Origin: Prinia subflava
Lineage: Eukaryota > Chordata > Aves > Passeriformes > Cisticolidae
Reading direction: 5' to 3'
DNA: 64,000 nucleotides
NCBI RefSeq assembly: GCF_021018805.1
Contig: NC_086259.1
Location: forward strand, 11,096,001 to 11,160,000
Position 1 is the stretch's first letter. The number at the start of each line of letters is the position of its first letter. The notes beneath the pieces were generated by a model. The model worked only from the letters and a program-made list of their open reading frames with translations. It was not told where the DNA came from and did no database searches. A program made the translations under genes and the position numbers. Below are positions 1-12,296 of the stretch, one piece after another.

Positions 1-600
1 CTAGTGACAGCAGGGAAATGAACACCCTGAGTCTCCAGCTAATTTTCAAATGTAATCTACCTGCTAATGTGTGATATGGGAACTAAGTGTCCTTTATATA
101 CTCTTAAAGCACTTCAGATGCAAGAGGGATAGAAACTAATCCACCTTCAAAGGTAATTATATTGGGAATTACACTACTTCATGCAGTAAACTGTATTCAG
201 TACCCTGCCCTTTTTTTCCAGCTCTACATCATTGCCCCTATTTTAGATATGAGTAAAAGTTAATCATAAGTCAATTAAATTCAATATGTGAAATGGAAAA
301 GAGAATCCTTTCAAAGATGTAAAAGCATCTAAAATATAATTGTGATTAAGCTTGTTTCGTCTTGTGCTTATTCGTACTGGACAAATGATTTACGTCATCT
401 AATATATTTAAACTATCTTGGTTGTAGGGGTCACAGCCACTGTGAGATGGGAGGAAAGACAATACTAATCAAAAGTAAACCATGCCACTTTTTTTCTCTA
501 GTGCCGCTAATCTTAATTGAATCAATCTCGTGGCATATGTTGACAGTGAAAGATTACTCAGACCTGGGAGGCCAAGCTGGACAGAGCTCCCAGAATAAGT

Positions 601-615
601 AAAAAAAAAAAAAAA
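601..615. repeat. Poly-A run of 15 bases
   Basis: An uninterrupted run of 15 adenines. No retroposon body or target-site duplication is evident beside it, so it is treated as a simple homopolymer. Confidence 0.9.
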
Positions 616-1266
616 TTCTTCCTTAATCATTAATTTGTTCATTCTCTCCCATTTGCTTCCATTCTTCAATGTCTTAGAAGATGTACCCCACGCAACCTTC
701 CTCTTTAGCAATCATTTCCAAGTGTTCCTCTCAATAAGCTCGTGTGCTTTTGAAGAAACTAATTTGCCTGAGATGAATACAGCAGAGATGCTTTTTTTTT
801 AAAAAGAAATATAGTTGGATTTTATAGAATTGAGCATTTTGTGAAAAAGGATGGCATTTCTAATGAATTATAACAAAATCAAGTTAATTTTGGAACTGAA
901 ATATGTCCTGTTAGAGAATATTAGGTAAATCCTACTTGGCCTTGGACAGAGTTAAGAAGTGGTTTATAACCTATTCATGAATTCACAATAGCCCTTGTCC
1001 TGTGAAAATAAGGCAAAGAGGTGAAAATCCTTTGAAGTTCATGGTAAAACTAGAGAACTTTCTACAGGCAACCTAAGGATTCCACTAAGCTGTAATCATA
1101 ACAACCAATAGATAGTAATCAGATTAACATTTCCTCCAGGATTTTACTGAATTTGGTACTGTTTGAATGACACTGTTGACTGTTATTTTAATTTTATTAT
1201 TATTTTGTTGCTACTGAACAAAACTATGCCCATACTTGTGTGTCCTTCCCCAGCTTCCCACCATTT

Positions 1267-1311
1267 AATATATATATATATATTTATATAGATATACACA
1301 TATATATATAC
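1267..1311. repeat. TA-rich dinucleotide microsatellite, interrupted
   Basis: Three blocks of alternating T and A are separated by short interruptions (TTTATA, GATATACACA). This is a typical decayed (TA)n microsatellite. Confidence 0.9.
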
Positions 1312-4000
1312 TGCCTTATAGGTTTGTCAGCATTGCAAAGTTACTTAAATAAATTTGTTAATTCATAAGATTGAGGAAGACACTTAGTGGATGAGCTAGG
1401 ATTTCTGATCAGGCCTTTATAACTGCAAATGTTTGTGTTTGTGTTTGTAGAGTTATGAACGTGAAAATCTTAGAAACCTAAGACCTTAAATGAAATCTGA
1501 AAGGATAGAAACATCCTTGCAGAATCAGGACTTTAAAGGCTACATTGAAGGCTCTCTAGAGATAAGGCTAGATTAAATCTATTCCTTCTAACAAATAGTT
1601 TTAATTAAATAATGTTGGTAGGTGTGAAGTTAAGGTTTTGATGAACAACACTGTTCATATTTTGTGTAATCCATTATGAGCCCATATAATTTAAAACATT
1701 GCTATGTTATGCATTAATAAGACTCATATGCAATTAGATGGTATTTGATGATGAAAAGTAGAGTTTCTGGTGAGGTGCAATAAAATCTCTAACACAGTAG
1801 CAAAACCTTGCTAGAGATGTAATGGTTTGGGCTGACTATATATTGTCTACACAAAATTTAAATATAAGAGTGTGAAAATAACATCCACTCATTTTCCCAA
1901 TACATTTATTCTGTTATAAAGTAACTCAATTTTATTATTCCATTGGATTTGGGTATGTGCAGACAGAATTAGTCCCTTAAGAGCCACAGATGTTTAGGTC
2001 ATTTCTCAGGGATTGATTGCACTTTACAACTTGAACTTCTTCCCAAAGCAAGGAAGTCACTTTCAACGTCTTATCCTGGCATTGAAAAAAACAGATCAAA
2101 TATATTTCTCAAAAAAGGAAAAATCCTTTATGTTTTAGTAGCCTAAATCAATATCACTTGAAAAATTACCCAAGAAATTAAATAAGAAACCCCCAACCTT
2201 TCAAATAACAAATAATTTCATCCATATTTAAAATCAAGAGAGTATATTTGGTAAAGTTTCTGCCTCAAGCCTACCCTCTTTAAAAGTGCCATCTTGTTTT
2301 ATTTTGATGTATATCTTTATAGCAGAATAATTAGCATTTTACAAATCAGTGATGGTGAAGTTGTTCACATTATTGTGAGGGCAATAAATCCACATGCACA
2401 TAGTTTTGTATTATAGAGATCATTTAAGTGAGTGTAATTTTAACATTTTGATGACAGTTTTAGGATCCTACCAAGCAGTGATAAAGCTAGCAGTTATACT
2501 ATGTGATAATTCTGCCTTTCATTATGATCCAGTTTCTCCATACTAAATCAGGCCAAGATGCAAGCTATTACCCTTGGGCAAAATTCACTCATTATGCATG
2601 TATGTTATTTCTAAAATTATTGATACCACTTTTCATAATAGTTATTTTTCATTAATTAGCTTTTGCAGCTATATTAGTATTTACGATATGTTTATTAGTC
2701 TTGAGTTTTTCTTGAATAATAAATACAATCTCAGAGCTTCTTTTAGTTTCTCAAAGTTGAAAGCTCTCATCAGTTTGGATGCTGTAAGGCCACAGTGCAG
2801 TTGTGAAGCACTGATTCAAGCTGTGTTTAAGGAAAGCATTAGAAGGAGGGTAATGAATGTCCTGTGCACCACTGCAGTTAAAGACACTGCCCAGAAACCT
2901 TTGTTTGCCATAAGGAAAGTAAGAAATGAAGCTGATTACATTTCATGAGTGTGAGCTTGGTACCAGGTTTGTCATCTTCCCTTATGCAAAGTGTGCAGGT
3001 ATTGACTGATCAGAGCAGACAGTGGCTGGAGCCCTCATCAGCTGGGAACTTCAGCAAGGCACAAACTGGGCTTTGCTGCCAGAGATGCTCATTTGAAACA
3101 CAGGAATTTACTCTTAATGGTGCCTTAGTCAGTTCTGAGGACATAAGGGGAAGAGTTAAAATTCATCAGTAATATATTTTCTTACCTGCTTTTTTATCAC
3201 TTTACTCTTGAGATTGTTGTGATCTGTAAGGTTAACTACATTGGAAATTAGCAATTTACAGGTGGATCTCACTACCTCTTTCTTTTTGGCAGATGTTGCT
3301 TATAAGATGATGCCACTTGGCCTTGTGAAGCCTGGCTACAAGAAAGGCAACTCAATAACATAAGAGGCAGCATGGCATAGGAGGAGGTTTCTGCATTAGT
3401 GGGTCTGGATAAAGCTCAGGATACGTCCTGTATGTTGACAAGGCATTGTTTCTGTGGTGTGTGAAGCCCGTGCTGAGCTGAGGACAGACAGGTGCAGTGC
3501 AGCAGCTCGTGGGACTAAGGGAGCTACACATCACCCTTATTCTCCTGGAACCAGTAGCCATTCCAGCTCCAACTTCTGTGTGTCCCACAAGACTCCTTTA
3601 TCCTACAAGGGAGCTAGCTGAGAGTGTGCATCCGAGCTCTTTCCACAGTCTACTTTCTTGCCTCCTGGTCAGGGATGTGTTTGAAATGAGACAAAGGTGG
3701 GAAAAGAGCTGGCAGAGTGGCAAGAGGAGACATTTCCCCTCAGTGACTGAATGGCTTTTATATCTCCTTCACATCCAAGGAGAAGAGTAAATAGGAGTGG
3801 AAGTGAAAGTCATCCCTCAGCAGGTCCCTGTATTTCCTGTATCTCACATCTATTTTTAACAAGACACCAAATAGCTGATGTAAGATCAAGCAGAAATAGT
3901 CAGTGTTACCCCAGATAATCAAATAAAACCAAGAAAAGGTCTAGTATTCATTAGATATTTTGTTATCTTCCAACTGTAAGAAGTGCTTTCTTTGGGAAAT

Positions 4001-7000
4001 AACTTCAGAGACTTGGATTTTCATGGTTCGCTACCTGTAATAAATAAATCTGAATAAATCCAAACTTCAATGCCAAGGACTGAATCAAACCCACTTATTT
4101 TTATAGTGAAAATATCTTGGCATTAAAAGGCTTACCATGTTGGGCTGTTCTGTTTAACAATGAGATGAAAATTTGCAGTGCAGATGACTGTAGCGGTAAC
4201 TAAAAAATACTAGAACACTTTAGGTTTTCTTGAGGAGATGGTTTGAAGTTGCACGGTCAGACTTTTTCTTCACATGACTAATCCACTCTCCTGTGACCTA
4301 TCTTTAGTTTGATATTGAATCAGGAACAAGAACTGGAGCTTCAGCTGACCCAAACATTTAGTTACATTAATCACAGGGCGCTCTTGGACTCTGAGCATAC
4401 TGAATGAAAGACACTTTCTTTGCGAGACATTGATCAAACAGTCTACAGGTATCACTACATCGAGGCACATTAATCATCTGGTGCATTATCAGTTCCACCA
4501 GGAGAATATGTAAATGTGATTCCTGTCAGTGATAAGGGAAAGCGGAATTTATTTTTAAAAGTGGTCCTTCTGGAGCTGTTGATATAATCTTACCTAAGAC
4601 AATAGGTTGCAAAGATACATTTTAGCAGGACTGCCAATGAACATAAAGAACAAGCAAATTAAAGCCACCAAAAATAAAAGAAAAGGGGAAAAAATAGTGG
4701 CTACACCTCAGTCACTTGCGGGAATTGCTGTTTTACAACATTGTGGAGGAGACTTTTTCTACTTAATAAAACAGGGCAGTTTTCTGAAAACTCGTGTAAT
4801 TGTTTTGTAACCACAAAAAGCTTTATTTCAGAGTGATGCTATTCTATCCTATTCTATGCTCCAGTGCTCGTGCCCTAGAATACACCTGTGATATTCTTGC
4901 CTCATGGCTGAGGATGTGATGCTCATACTGACTGTGAAACTCTGAGGCAATGCCTCACCTTCACAGATGGCTCACCTTCACTCATATTAATGGGGCTGCC
5001 TGGCTGAGGGTTGCAGTGTGCATCTTGCTGAAAGCATTTTTGCATGGATCTCCTTACATAATTGATCAATTGACTCTATTTTCTTCACAAGAAAAATTAC
5101 TTTTCCTTTTATTCTTTCTTCCTTCCTTTTAAACCTATGCCAAATGAGTACATGTAAATATTCATCCTGTCAGCGTTGGGGTGTGAGGAGATATTTCAGG
5201 CAGAAGTGTTTTTTGAAGTCTTATCTGAGGGAATCAGAGACCTAGGGCAGGGAAATTAGTAGAGATTGAATATATAAAATGGTCATATAATTTCTACTTC
5301 TTGTCTCTTTAGTGTTCTTTTCTACTTTCCCAGCATCTCTGGACTACAAAAGTGGAACGAGGAGTCCTTTGGGAAGACAAGAGGCCTTGTCTGTAAAGGG
5401 TGGCTTTACACCCTGTAAAGGGTGGCTTTCTCTGGCTTTTGGTCCCTGAAGGCTGGAAGAAATGGAAGAAATGCAGTTCAGTGTGTGTGCAAAGGCTGAG
5501 GACAGAGTTTGTTTTGGGTCTAATCTTGGCTCTGTCCAAGTCAGGAGGGAGTTCTACAACAGTGTAGGACCACAAAAGATTTTAGGAATTTTTAAACGGT
5601 TTGAAGGAATGATGGGCTAAGTTCTGAAATGACCAGGAAATCACAAGTTTTCTTGATCAAGAATGAAAACTTACAGTGTCTGTAATGGTGGTCATAGACC
5701 TTTATCCACAGAGCTCAGAACTTCAAGGAAGTCCAGAGGAAACTTTCAGAAGAGGAAGAAGTTGTTTGTTTTTCTGCTTCAGACTGACTGAGTCTTTGTG
5801 ACCACTGTGTTCTGGTCTCTGCTCTTCCCTTAGAATAAATTTTGTCTTCACTAGAGGTAAATTCAGTTTACTTCACACTAGGATCTTCTCTTTTAAAGCA
5901 GATTTATAGGCTGTTGGAATTTGGCCATAACAGAGTGGTGTGTAGAATCTGGGATGTGTTCAAGTCCAGAGAACACAAATTAATTTCACAGATTAAATAC
6001 ATATTGTTAGAAAAAGAATTATATTAATGTAGCTTTGAAGGACAGTAAAAATAATGAGAGAGATGAAATGCAGAAGGCATACATTTTGTGTCATATATAA
6101 ATATAAAATTTTAACAATTTTATTAACTTTTTGAAATTGTTTTCAGTGAAGAGGCTGGGTTTGTATTAACAGTCCCTTTCTTTGGGGTCACTGCAATGGA
6201 ACTATATTCAGTGTTGTCATAATCTTTTCTTTTTCTCCCCCTTTTCCTTTCCTTTTGAATGAAAGTTCAAATGAAAAGTGTTCAACTTTGAGAATACGAG
6301 CAGACTTGTTTATTGCAACAGAACTACTTATATGCTTCTAGATAAGAAAGTAGAGAGAGGCATGCAACGATTGCCTTCTTTTTAATATGTCTAAAGGCCT
6401 CCAAATAAGAGATAAGCTGTTTGAAATTTTAGTGATGTCAATATCCTCTTGGGTCTGGGTATGTTCCTTTTGTTTTACAATTGCAGACAGGTTTATACTG
6501 GAGTTATTTCCAGGGGATTTTATTTTTTTTCCCTCATTTATGCTTTGTTCAGTCCTGGCAATATTTTAGGTGTTTTGAAATTTCTAAATGGAGATTCTCT
6601 TATCTCAATGTATGTATTTCTCTGCATTTATGTTTTACTAGAATGTTGCCTTTTTTTTCTGCAATGCTGTAGATAATTTTTAAATTCTCTTTAACATTCT
6701 GCTGTGTTTTATTTTTTTCTTTCTGGGAAAGGTGGCTTTTAAGAAACAGATAAGTATTCTAAAACCTCCATTTACCATACCTGAATTGTTCTGGTTCAGG
6801 GTGAGCAAATACTAGAGAAATGTTGTTTACTTGGATTTTCAAAGATGTACCAAAGGCAGCCACTTGGAAATATTTAAAAGGGAAGGCTGAGGTATTTATG
6901 AGGAGTACCGTGGTGGCTTTCTCCATCAGGATCATCCTAGGAGACATTGTTTATAAACGGATTATGAGCTTCAACCTTTTTATTAGGATTTTTATTTCTG

Positions 7001-8280
7001 CACATTAAAGTCAGGTGCATTATAGTTGACCCACACTTGCTGCAATTGCTGAGCAAGTCTGATCCCCAGATAGCTGAGGAGAGTTTCACAGTGTGTTTGG
7101 TAACTGTGTAATTTGTGAATGGGAGTTCACCTTCAATTTTAAGTTTGCCTCTTCTTTTAAATAGTAAAATACTTCTAGGAACAGGACCATACACAGGAAA
7201 TTCTGACCCTGATTTTCTGATGTTCCTTTGTTGGCTTGTGCAGACCTGAGTTCTTCACTACTTCACTGCTTCTCTGGCCACCCTGCAGGAAGGGGCAATG
7301 CCTGCAGAAATGAGGTGGGAACAGATTGCTGATGAACTGCCTTGTGCCCTTTAGATTTTAGTTTTCTGTGGATTTAACTTGCCTGGACTGGATACAGTTG
7401 TTTGTGTGCAGACAAGATGGTTATGTGCAAATTCCCCGTTAGACTTCAATCAGAAAACCCTTTGAGGAGGAAAAAGTAGATATTCCACAGGCGTATTGGT
7501 GTGAAAATGAGTGGTTTGTCTGTGAGTCTGTGGCCTGTGTGCACAGTGGCTGTCCATGGATTCCCCACTCCCTGCTGCTTACAGCACAGTTTGACAAATC
7601 GTGTGTTTTCACTGTGCTGCCGTGTTAAACCCTTGCTTTGCTAACACATTCCTTGGGCTGCAAGCTGGAGACAGAAGTCAGAAAATATTTCATTGGTTGA
7701 ATATATGTGGAATGAAAACTATTGCCATTTGAGAGCAACATCTCACAGAGGGAAGGGGAGGAGGGAGGCACAGGAGGAGTGTGTTTATTGGGACTGACAT
7801 GCGCCTTAATATCTGATGTGGCTTTCACACTTGGAAATATTCAGGACTCCATATGTTCCAAAAACCCCACTGAACAGTGCATATAACATTGCCTTTATCA
7901 TTCTTTAATCTCAGTTTAATTGCTGTGGTCAAATTACCCCACACTTAATAACCCACAGCTTGGTATATTATTTAATATGGTTGACACATACTTTGTTTTA
8001 AATGTCAGTGCTGGTAAAGCCCTGGAGTTGGCAATGCTGTGCATGATAGATGGCAGAGGAGATGGATCATCTGTTCTTTGTCTGTGCTGTTGGTATGTTG
8101 GCTGCAACTTTTTCAACTGTGACACTAGACTCATGCCAAACCCAAAGCTACTGAATGGGTAACATTATCCCTTGTATCTGATGTTTTGTAGCTGATCATT
8201 CTCAATTTCTCTGGGTTTTTTACAGGAATGTGTAATATTATATCACCCAAGTTGAAGTGGTGAACTAGTGTTGTTTCAAA
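4001..8280. other. Spacer without a recognised gene
   Basis: This is a mixture of AT-rich sequence and slightly GC-richer patches (around 7.2-7.8 kb). Open frames are all under about 100 codons and several start at TTG or GTG. None gives a recognisable domain. A 22-bp tandem duplication lies at 5391-5434. The text near 4841-4860 looks like the ATTCTAT repeats that end CR1 elements, but no CR1 body precedes it. Confidence 0.65.
5391..5434. repeat. Two-copy tandem duplication, 22-bp period
   Basis: The 17-base string CTGTAAAGGGTGGCTTT occurs exactly at 5391-5407 and again at 5413-5429, giving a 22-bp period. The last few bases of each unit differ. A local slippage or short tandem duplication explains it. 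Confidence 0.85.
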
Positions 8281-8460
8281 TGGGTTGATTTAATTATTTC
8301 AGCACCCAGTGGCACCTTTGTTATTAAAGGATTTTCACAAAGCAGTACATAGTCTAATTACGAATTTACACAAGAGACCGTAACAGCATCTGCTGGGTAA
8401 ATAATATACATTTGTAAAATGGTCTAGCTACTAATTTACACAGCCAACCACTGAGACACT
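8281..8460. promoter_or_regulatory. Candidate noncoding regulatory element with a repeated 21-bp motif
   Basis: TAATTA homeodomain-type cores occur at 8291-8296 and 8355-8360, and a CTTTGTT SOX/TCF-type core at 8316-8322. A 21-bp segment at 8352-8372 recurs at 8422-8442 with 18 of 21 positions identical, exactly 70 bp apart; both copies end in AATTTACACA. No open frame explains the region. The regulatory reading is an inference from motif density. Such short cores also arise by chance in AT-rich DNA, so an old tandem duplication is equally possible. Confidence 0.3.
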
Positions 8461-9073
8461 GAAAGGCTGTGGCATTCTGTCATGTCAGCTCTCAAACACT
8501 TCCAACATTCCTGCTTCTCCCTACAACTGTTAACAAAACAGAGAAAATCAAGTAACTGAAACTCTCTTCTAGAAAAAAAACAGGACTGTTTGGTGTTTGT
8601 GAATTTAGCTGCAATTTCATTCTGAGCTTTTTTCTTGTCCCCAGCTGGCAGCAGAGCATGGGAAGTGCTATCACAGATATTTTGGGGCCCATCTCTACAT
8701 CAGCACAAGCATGATGATGCAGAAGGAGATGCACATTTTCATTCTGGATTGCTGGCTCTGTTCTCTTGGTGCAAATCTGTCCTCAAACCTCTGGAGATTA
8801 ACATCTCCAGAGACTTTCTCCCTGCATGGGAGAGCCCAGGGTAGGAAATCCGTGCCACTGCAACTCCTGTGTCACATCCCTACAACAATGTTCAGACTTC
8901 AGCCAGGACATGCTTATCTGAAAAATCTTTGCCTGCAATCTTGGTTCCTTGCAGCTATAAAAGTTTGGTGCCAGTTGGAGCAAGTCAGGGGCTGCACTGA
9001 CTTGTTCTGGGAAGGCTGGCTGGTCTGAGATGTGCAGATGCAAGTACAGTTCACTCATTGGGAACACTTTGGC

Positions 9074-9091
9074 TTTTTTTTTTTTTTTTTT
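9074..9091. repeat. Poly-T run of 18 bases
   Basis: A homopolymer of 18 thymines. It could be the A-tail of a minus-strand retrocopy lying to its right. I could not see a polyadenylation signal or a clear target-site duplication, so only the homopolymer is asserted. Confidence 0.9.
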
Positions 9092-11710
9092 GGCATCTGG
9101 GTGTTGATACAGAGGCACAAATTACCCACGTCTGTGAGCAGCTATGATAGATTCATGCAGCTCCGGGGTAACAAGACGATGACAGCTGGGGAGTAAATCG
9201 CTGGTGTAAGGTAAAATTTTTGCTGGATCAGTGAGACTGACATTTCTAGTCTGGAACCCATTTGTGATTAGTGAGAATAAGATTTAAGGTTTCTCAAACC
9301 CTCAGATAAATTCAGCTTTGCAAACTGGAAAGTAGAGCTTTAGCTATAGCTTAGTGGTAAGAAGAGAAGAGCTCAATGTTAGGAAATGCCTTAAGTACCT
9401 TAAACTATCCATGGATATGCAGTTGTCTACCAAAAATCTCAAACCAAACTGGAAAAGTCTAAGGAGAATGAAATATAAAGCAGCATCCACTGTGAGATCC
9501 TATCTCTTCCTGTGTTTCTGGAAGGAGAACATAGTGGTTTTATTGCCATCTGTGCAGTAGGATGCCCATCAGCTTGAACTCTTATCTTTTGCAGGCAGAA
9601 AACTGGACAAGCTCTCCCATAGCAAATCCCTCCTCATTTCCTCACAGCTGTCTCACCTATGTAAGCTGCAGAGCCTTTTCCAGCTAGGCTGAGAAAAGAT
9701 TTATGTCTGCAGTACAGGAGAAAGTCTCCTTCCCTTTTTAAGTCTGAATTCTACATCAGCAGCTGCATCTGGGGAAGGGAATTCAGACTGGTTTTCCCAA
9801 GTGCTCTATTTTCCATTTAAACATCATGCTTAGGAAATGATCACAACAAAGCTCGTGTTTCACATTAAAAGCACATCCGTGCAACACTTTATTCAGAAAA
9901 GAAAACCAATATACCTATTTTTCTTCATTACTTGAGTAATCAAATGGGACAGAAAGAAAACAAAAGAATGGAAAAAGTTAGAATTAGAGACTCTGCTTCC
10001 TCAAGAGGAGTGATGATTCTCATTAGTTGTGCCTCTTGCTCCTCCTCCATCTGTGGTGTAATTACTCTCAAAATTATAGGAGAGTGGAATTGGGGGAACA
10101 AATCACCATTGCCCTAAAACAAAAAGACCTCTTTGAAATTACTTATGAGGCTGTCAACCTGTTGGACATAAATGCCTGATGTTTGCATGTAAGATCCTTT
10201 TTGCAGTTACATATTCTAGGCACTGGCTTGTATTGTTTGCTGAATGAGCAGCAATCTGTAAAAGAATCCAGTCTTCACATTGACCAGGCAGAAAATACCC
10301 TCTGATAAAGGAGAAATATTTGTTGATCATTGTCTCTTTTTCCTCACATTGCCTTCATATAGAAGGCAACATGGCAGTTTGTTGAAAGAAAAGAAATAAA
10401 ATTTTGATTTGTTACAGGCAGCAAAGGATCTTTACAAAGCTTTTGGCTCTTCTTCAAGTGTATCACACCATTTGTGATGGCTTTATAAACTAAACATGGT
10501 TTAAGACAGTCGAGGATGAGTCAGACTGAAAGAAAACATACAATTAATACTTTACTGTAAATTTGGGATTAAGATTATCCATGAAAATCAGAACTATTAC
10601 AAAGCTGTGCATCATGAATGGTGTTTGGGGGAGTAAGTGGGAAGTTAAGAAAAACTGTTCAAGATGAAAGCTGCTTTCAGTGAAGACAGGATCATAGCAA
10701 AAATGTAACAGGAGAAGTGAAATATAATTAGGAACTTGACATTAATACTGGATTTGCAGAATATTGCCCAACAGGTGGGTGGAGTTTATTCGACTTCGTT
10801 CCAGCTGGAGAATTGAACCACACAGATGCAGTCTTTAAAATTAATCTAGACTGTGAGAAAAAAGGTAACAAGAATGATCAAATACATGGGCTCACACCAC
10901 CAGCATGTGTCCTTGCTCTTTCTCTTCTAGCTGCAATAATCACCTCCCAGCCAAGATAGTTCTTGCTCTTCCTCTGTCGTTCCTTGTTTCTGCAGCTCTG
11001 CACTGGAAAGCAGAGGGGATATTGGGTTTCCTTTCATCACAATGACAAGTCAGGGAAACATCTGTTTTAAACAAAATGTGCAAAAGGTTTGAAAAACAAT
11101 TAAGGTGGGTTTTCTGGCATTTTTTGTTTATGCCTGTTAGGCACCGATTTTTATTAAAATAAAATTTATGAGTATAATATGAAGAGAAGTCATTTAAAAG
11201 ATTGAATTTAGAGTATTCGGAGAGGAAATCTGTGAAAGGTAAAATGTCCACCAGAATGGACAACAAAAGTCACTTTCTGGACTCCAGGATGGAAGCATCA
11301 ATATAGAAACATTTGTTTCAGTTTATGATCGTTTTTTGCAATCCAGCTAAAAATATCAGCACCACCTGTGATACAAGAATCAGATTTATTATCAGCTTCT
11401 CAGGAATTGCAAAACAGCCTAACTCCACCCGACTGTTAATAAATCAGGTGCTGAAAGCACTTCAAATGAGAACTTTGCTGAAGAGACAAGTAACTCATGA
11501 GGATCAAAGGCTCAAGTCAGTTAAAATGGCCATTTGCCCTTTTGGCATAATCAGAATGTATTTTCAAAAAAGAAGAAAAGAGAAAAATAAATGACACAAT
11601 GCTTTTATCAGAATAGGACAAATATTAAAGTGGTAGTGGGCATCTGTAAGTCAGTCACTCTGATTCTGCAAAAATGAGTTTTCTAACAGTGCAAACTCAC
11701 TAAAGCTTAT

Positions 11711-11783
11711 GGATTTGATCCAAAGCCCACTGAAGTCAATGAAAAAAGAATCCTTCTTCTGATTTCAGTGGTTTAGATCTGGC
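11711..11783. repeat. Degraded inverted repeat, relic of an old MITE-like element
   Basis: The left arm at 11717-11738 reads GATCCAAAGCCCACTGAAG followed by TCA. The reverse complement of the right arm at 11760-11779 reads GATCTAAACCACTGAAATCA. The arms match at most positions after a 2-base indel, and about 21 bases separate them. The TGAAGTCAATG core resembles old palindromic repeats I recall as common in bird, turtle and crocodile genomes. That family recognition is from memory and untested. Related text occurs at 28358, 36971 and 43418. Confidence 0.55.
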
Positions 11784-12154
11784 CATTGGAAGCTCCCTGC
11801 TCTGGACAACAAGCATCCACCCTCCCATGAAGCTGACTTGTCTCTTCACTGTGTTCCCCTGGTGCCACACACATGAAGAAAATCAGCTGACATCCAGGCT
11901 TCCAATGACAGAAATTGCCTGAAAAATATTGCAGTATCCAGCTTCCTGGATTAATTAATAATATTACTTGCTCTTCAACACAGATTACATGCTGGGCATT
12001 TAGCTGGTGTGCTCTGGGGAAGGGATGAAAAAAACATTCAGTGGAGATGTAGGGAGGAGAGAGGAGGACACAGGTGAAGCAATATTGATTCATGATGACA
12101 GGATTTTTTTTAAACACTGCATAGCTCTGATTTGCATGAAAATACTTGCCTAAT

Positions 12155-12296
12155 TCAGAATCACAGAACATTCTGAGTTGGAAAGGACCCACAAGGATCA
12201 TCAAGTCCAACTCTTGAATGAATGGCCCATAGAGAGATCAAACCTGCAATCTTGGCATTATTAGTGCCCTGCTCTAACCAACTGAGCTCATCTCAG
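12155..12296 (-). mobile_element. tRNA-Ile-headed, CR1-tailed SINE (TguSINE1-like)
   Basis: Read on the minus strand, 12294-12223 aligns along almost its whole length with vertebrate tRNA-Ile(AAT). It has an A box (GAGCTCAGTTGGTTAGAGCA), an anticodon-arm stretch containing CTAATAATGCCAAG, a degenerate B box (GGTTTGATCTC) and the acceptor end GGGCCA. The segment 12222-12155 continues as a CR1 LINE 3' end: GTTGGACTTGATGATCC, then CCTTTCCAACTC, then TTCTGTGATTCT. A pol III head with a LINE tail lets such SINEs borrow the CR1 reverse transcriptase. I recall this arrangement as TguSINE1 of passerines. The B box has lost the canonical TTCGA, so this copy is probably an inactive fossil. A plus-strand open frame beginning at 12222 is merely the antisense of this SINE. 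Confidence 0.9.

Larger units (their letters stand above)
1..4000. other. AT-rich intergenic or intronic spacer without a recognised gene
   Basis: This stretch is AT-rich and CpG-poor. Stop codons are dense in all frames, and no translation resembles a protein family I know. The longest frame (2574-2948, plus) begins at TTG, not ATG, and is rich in Phe, Ile and Ser, as expected from AT-rich noncoding DNA. Visible structure is limited to a 15-base A run at 601-615 and a TA-rich microsatellite near 1267-1311. No splice-flanked coding exon, RNA gene or interspersed repeat could be supported. Confidence 0.7.
8461..12150. other. Spacer with poly-T tract and one inverted-repeat relic
   Basis: No gene is recognised. 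A slightly GC-richer part at 8.6-9.1 kb has overlapping open frames on both strands (8711-9028 plus, 8798-9118 minus). Neither resembles a known protein, and the minus frame runs through the poly-T tract, giving a lysine string. From 9.1 to 11.7 kb the sequence is AT-rich and featureless apart from the relic at 11711-11783. Confidence 0.65.

Noticed and set aside
2574..2948. 124-codon plus-strand frame
   Set aside because: It starts at TTG. The Phe/Ile/Ser composition is that of AT-rich noncoding DNA.
4841..4860. ATTCTAT-type repeats resembling a CR1 terminal microsatellite
   Set aside because: The sequence before it lacks the CR1 3' end in either orientation.
12223..12294. Functional tRNA-Ile gene on the minus strand
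   Set aside because: The B box and stems are degraded and the sequence continues directly into a CR1 tail, so it is a SINE head.
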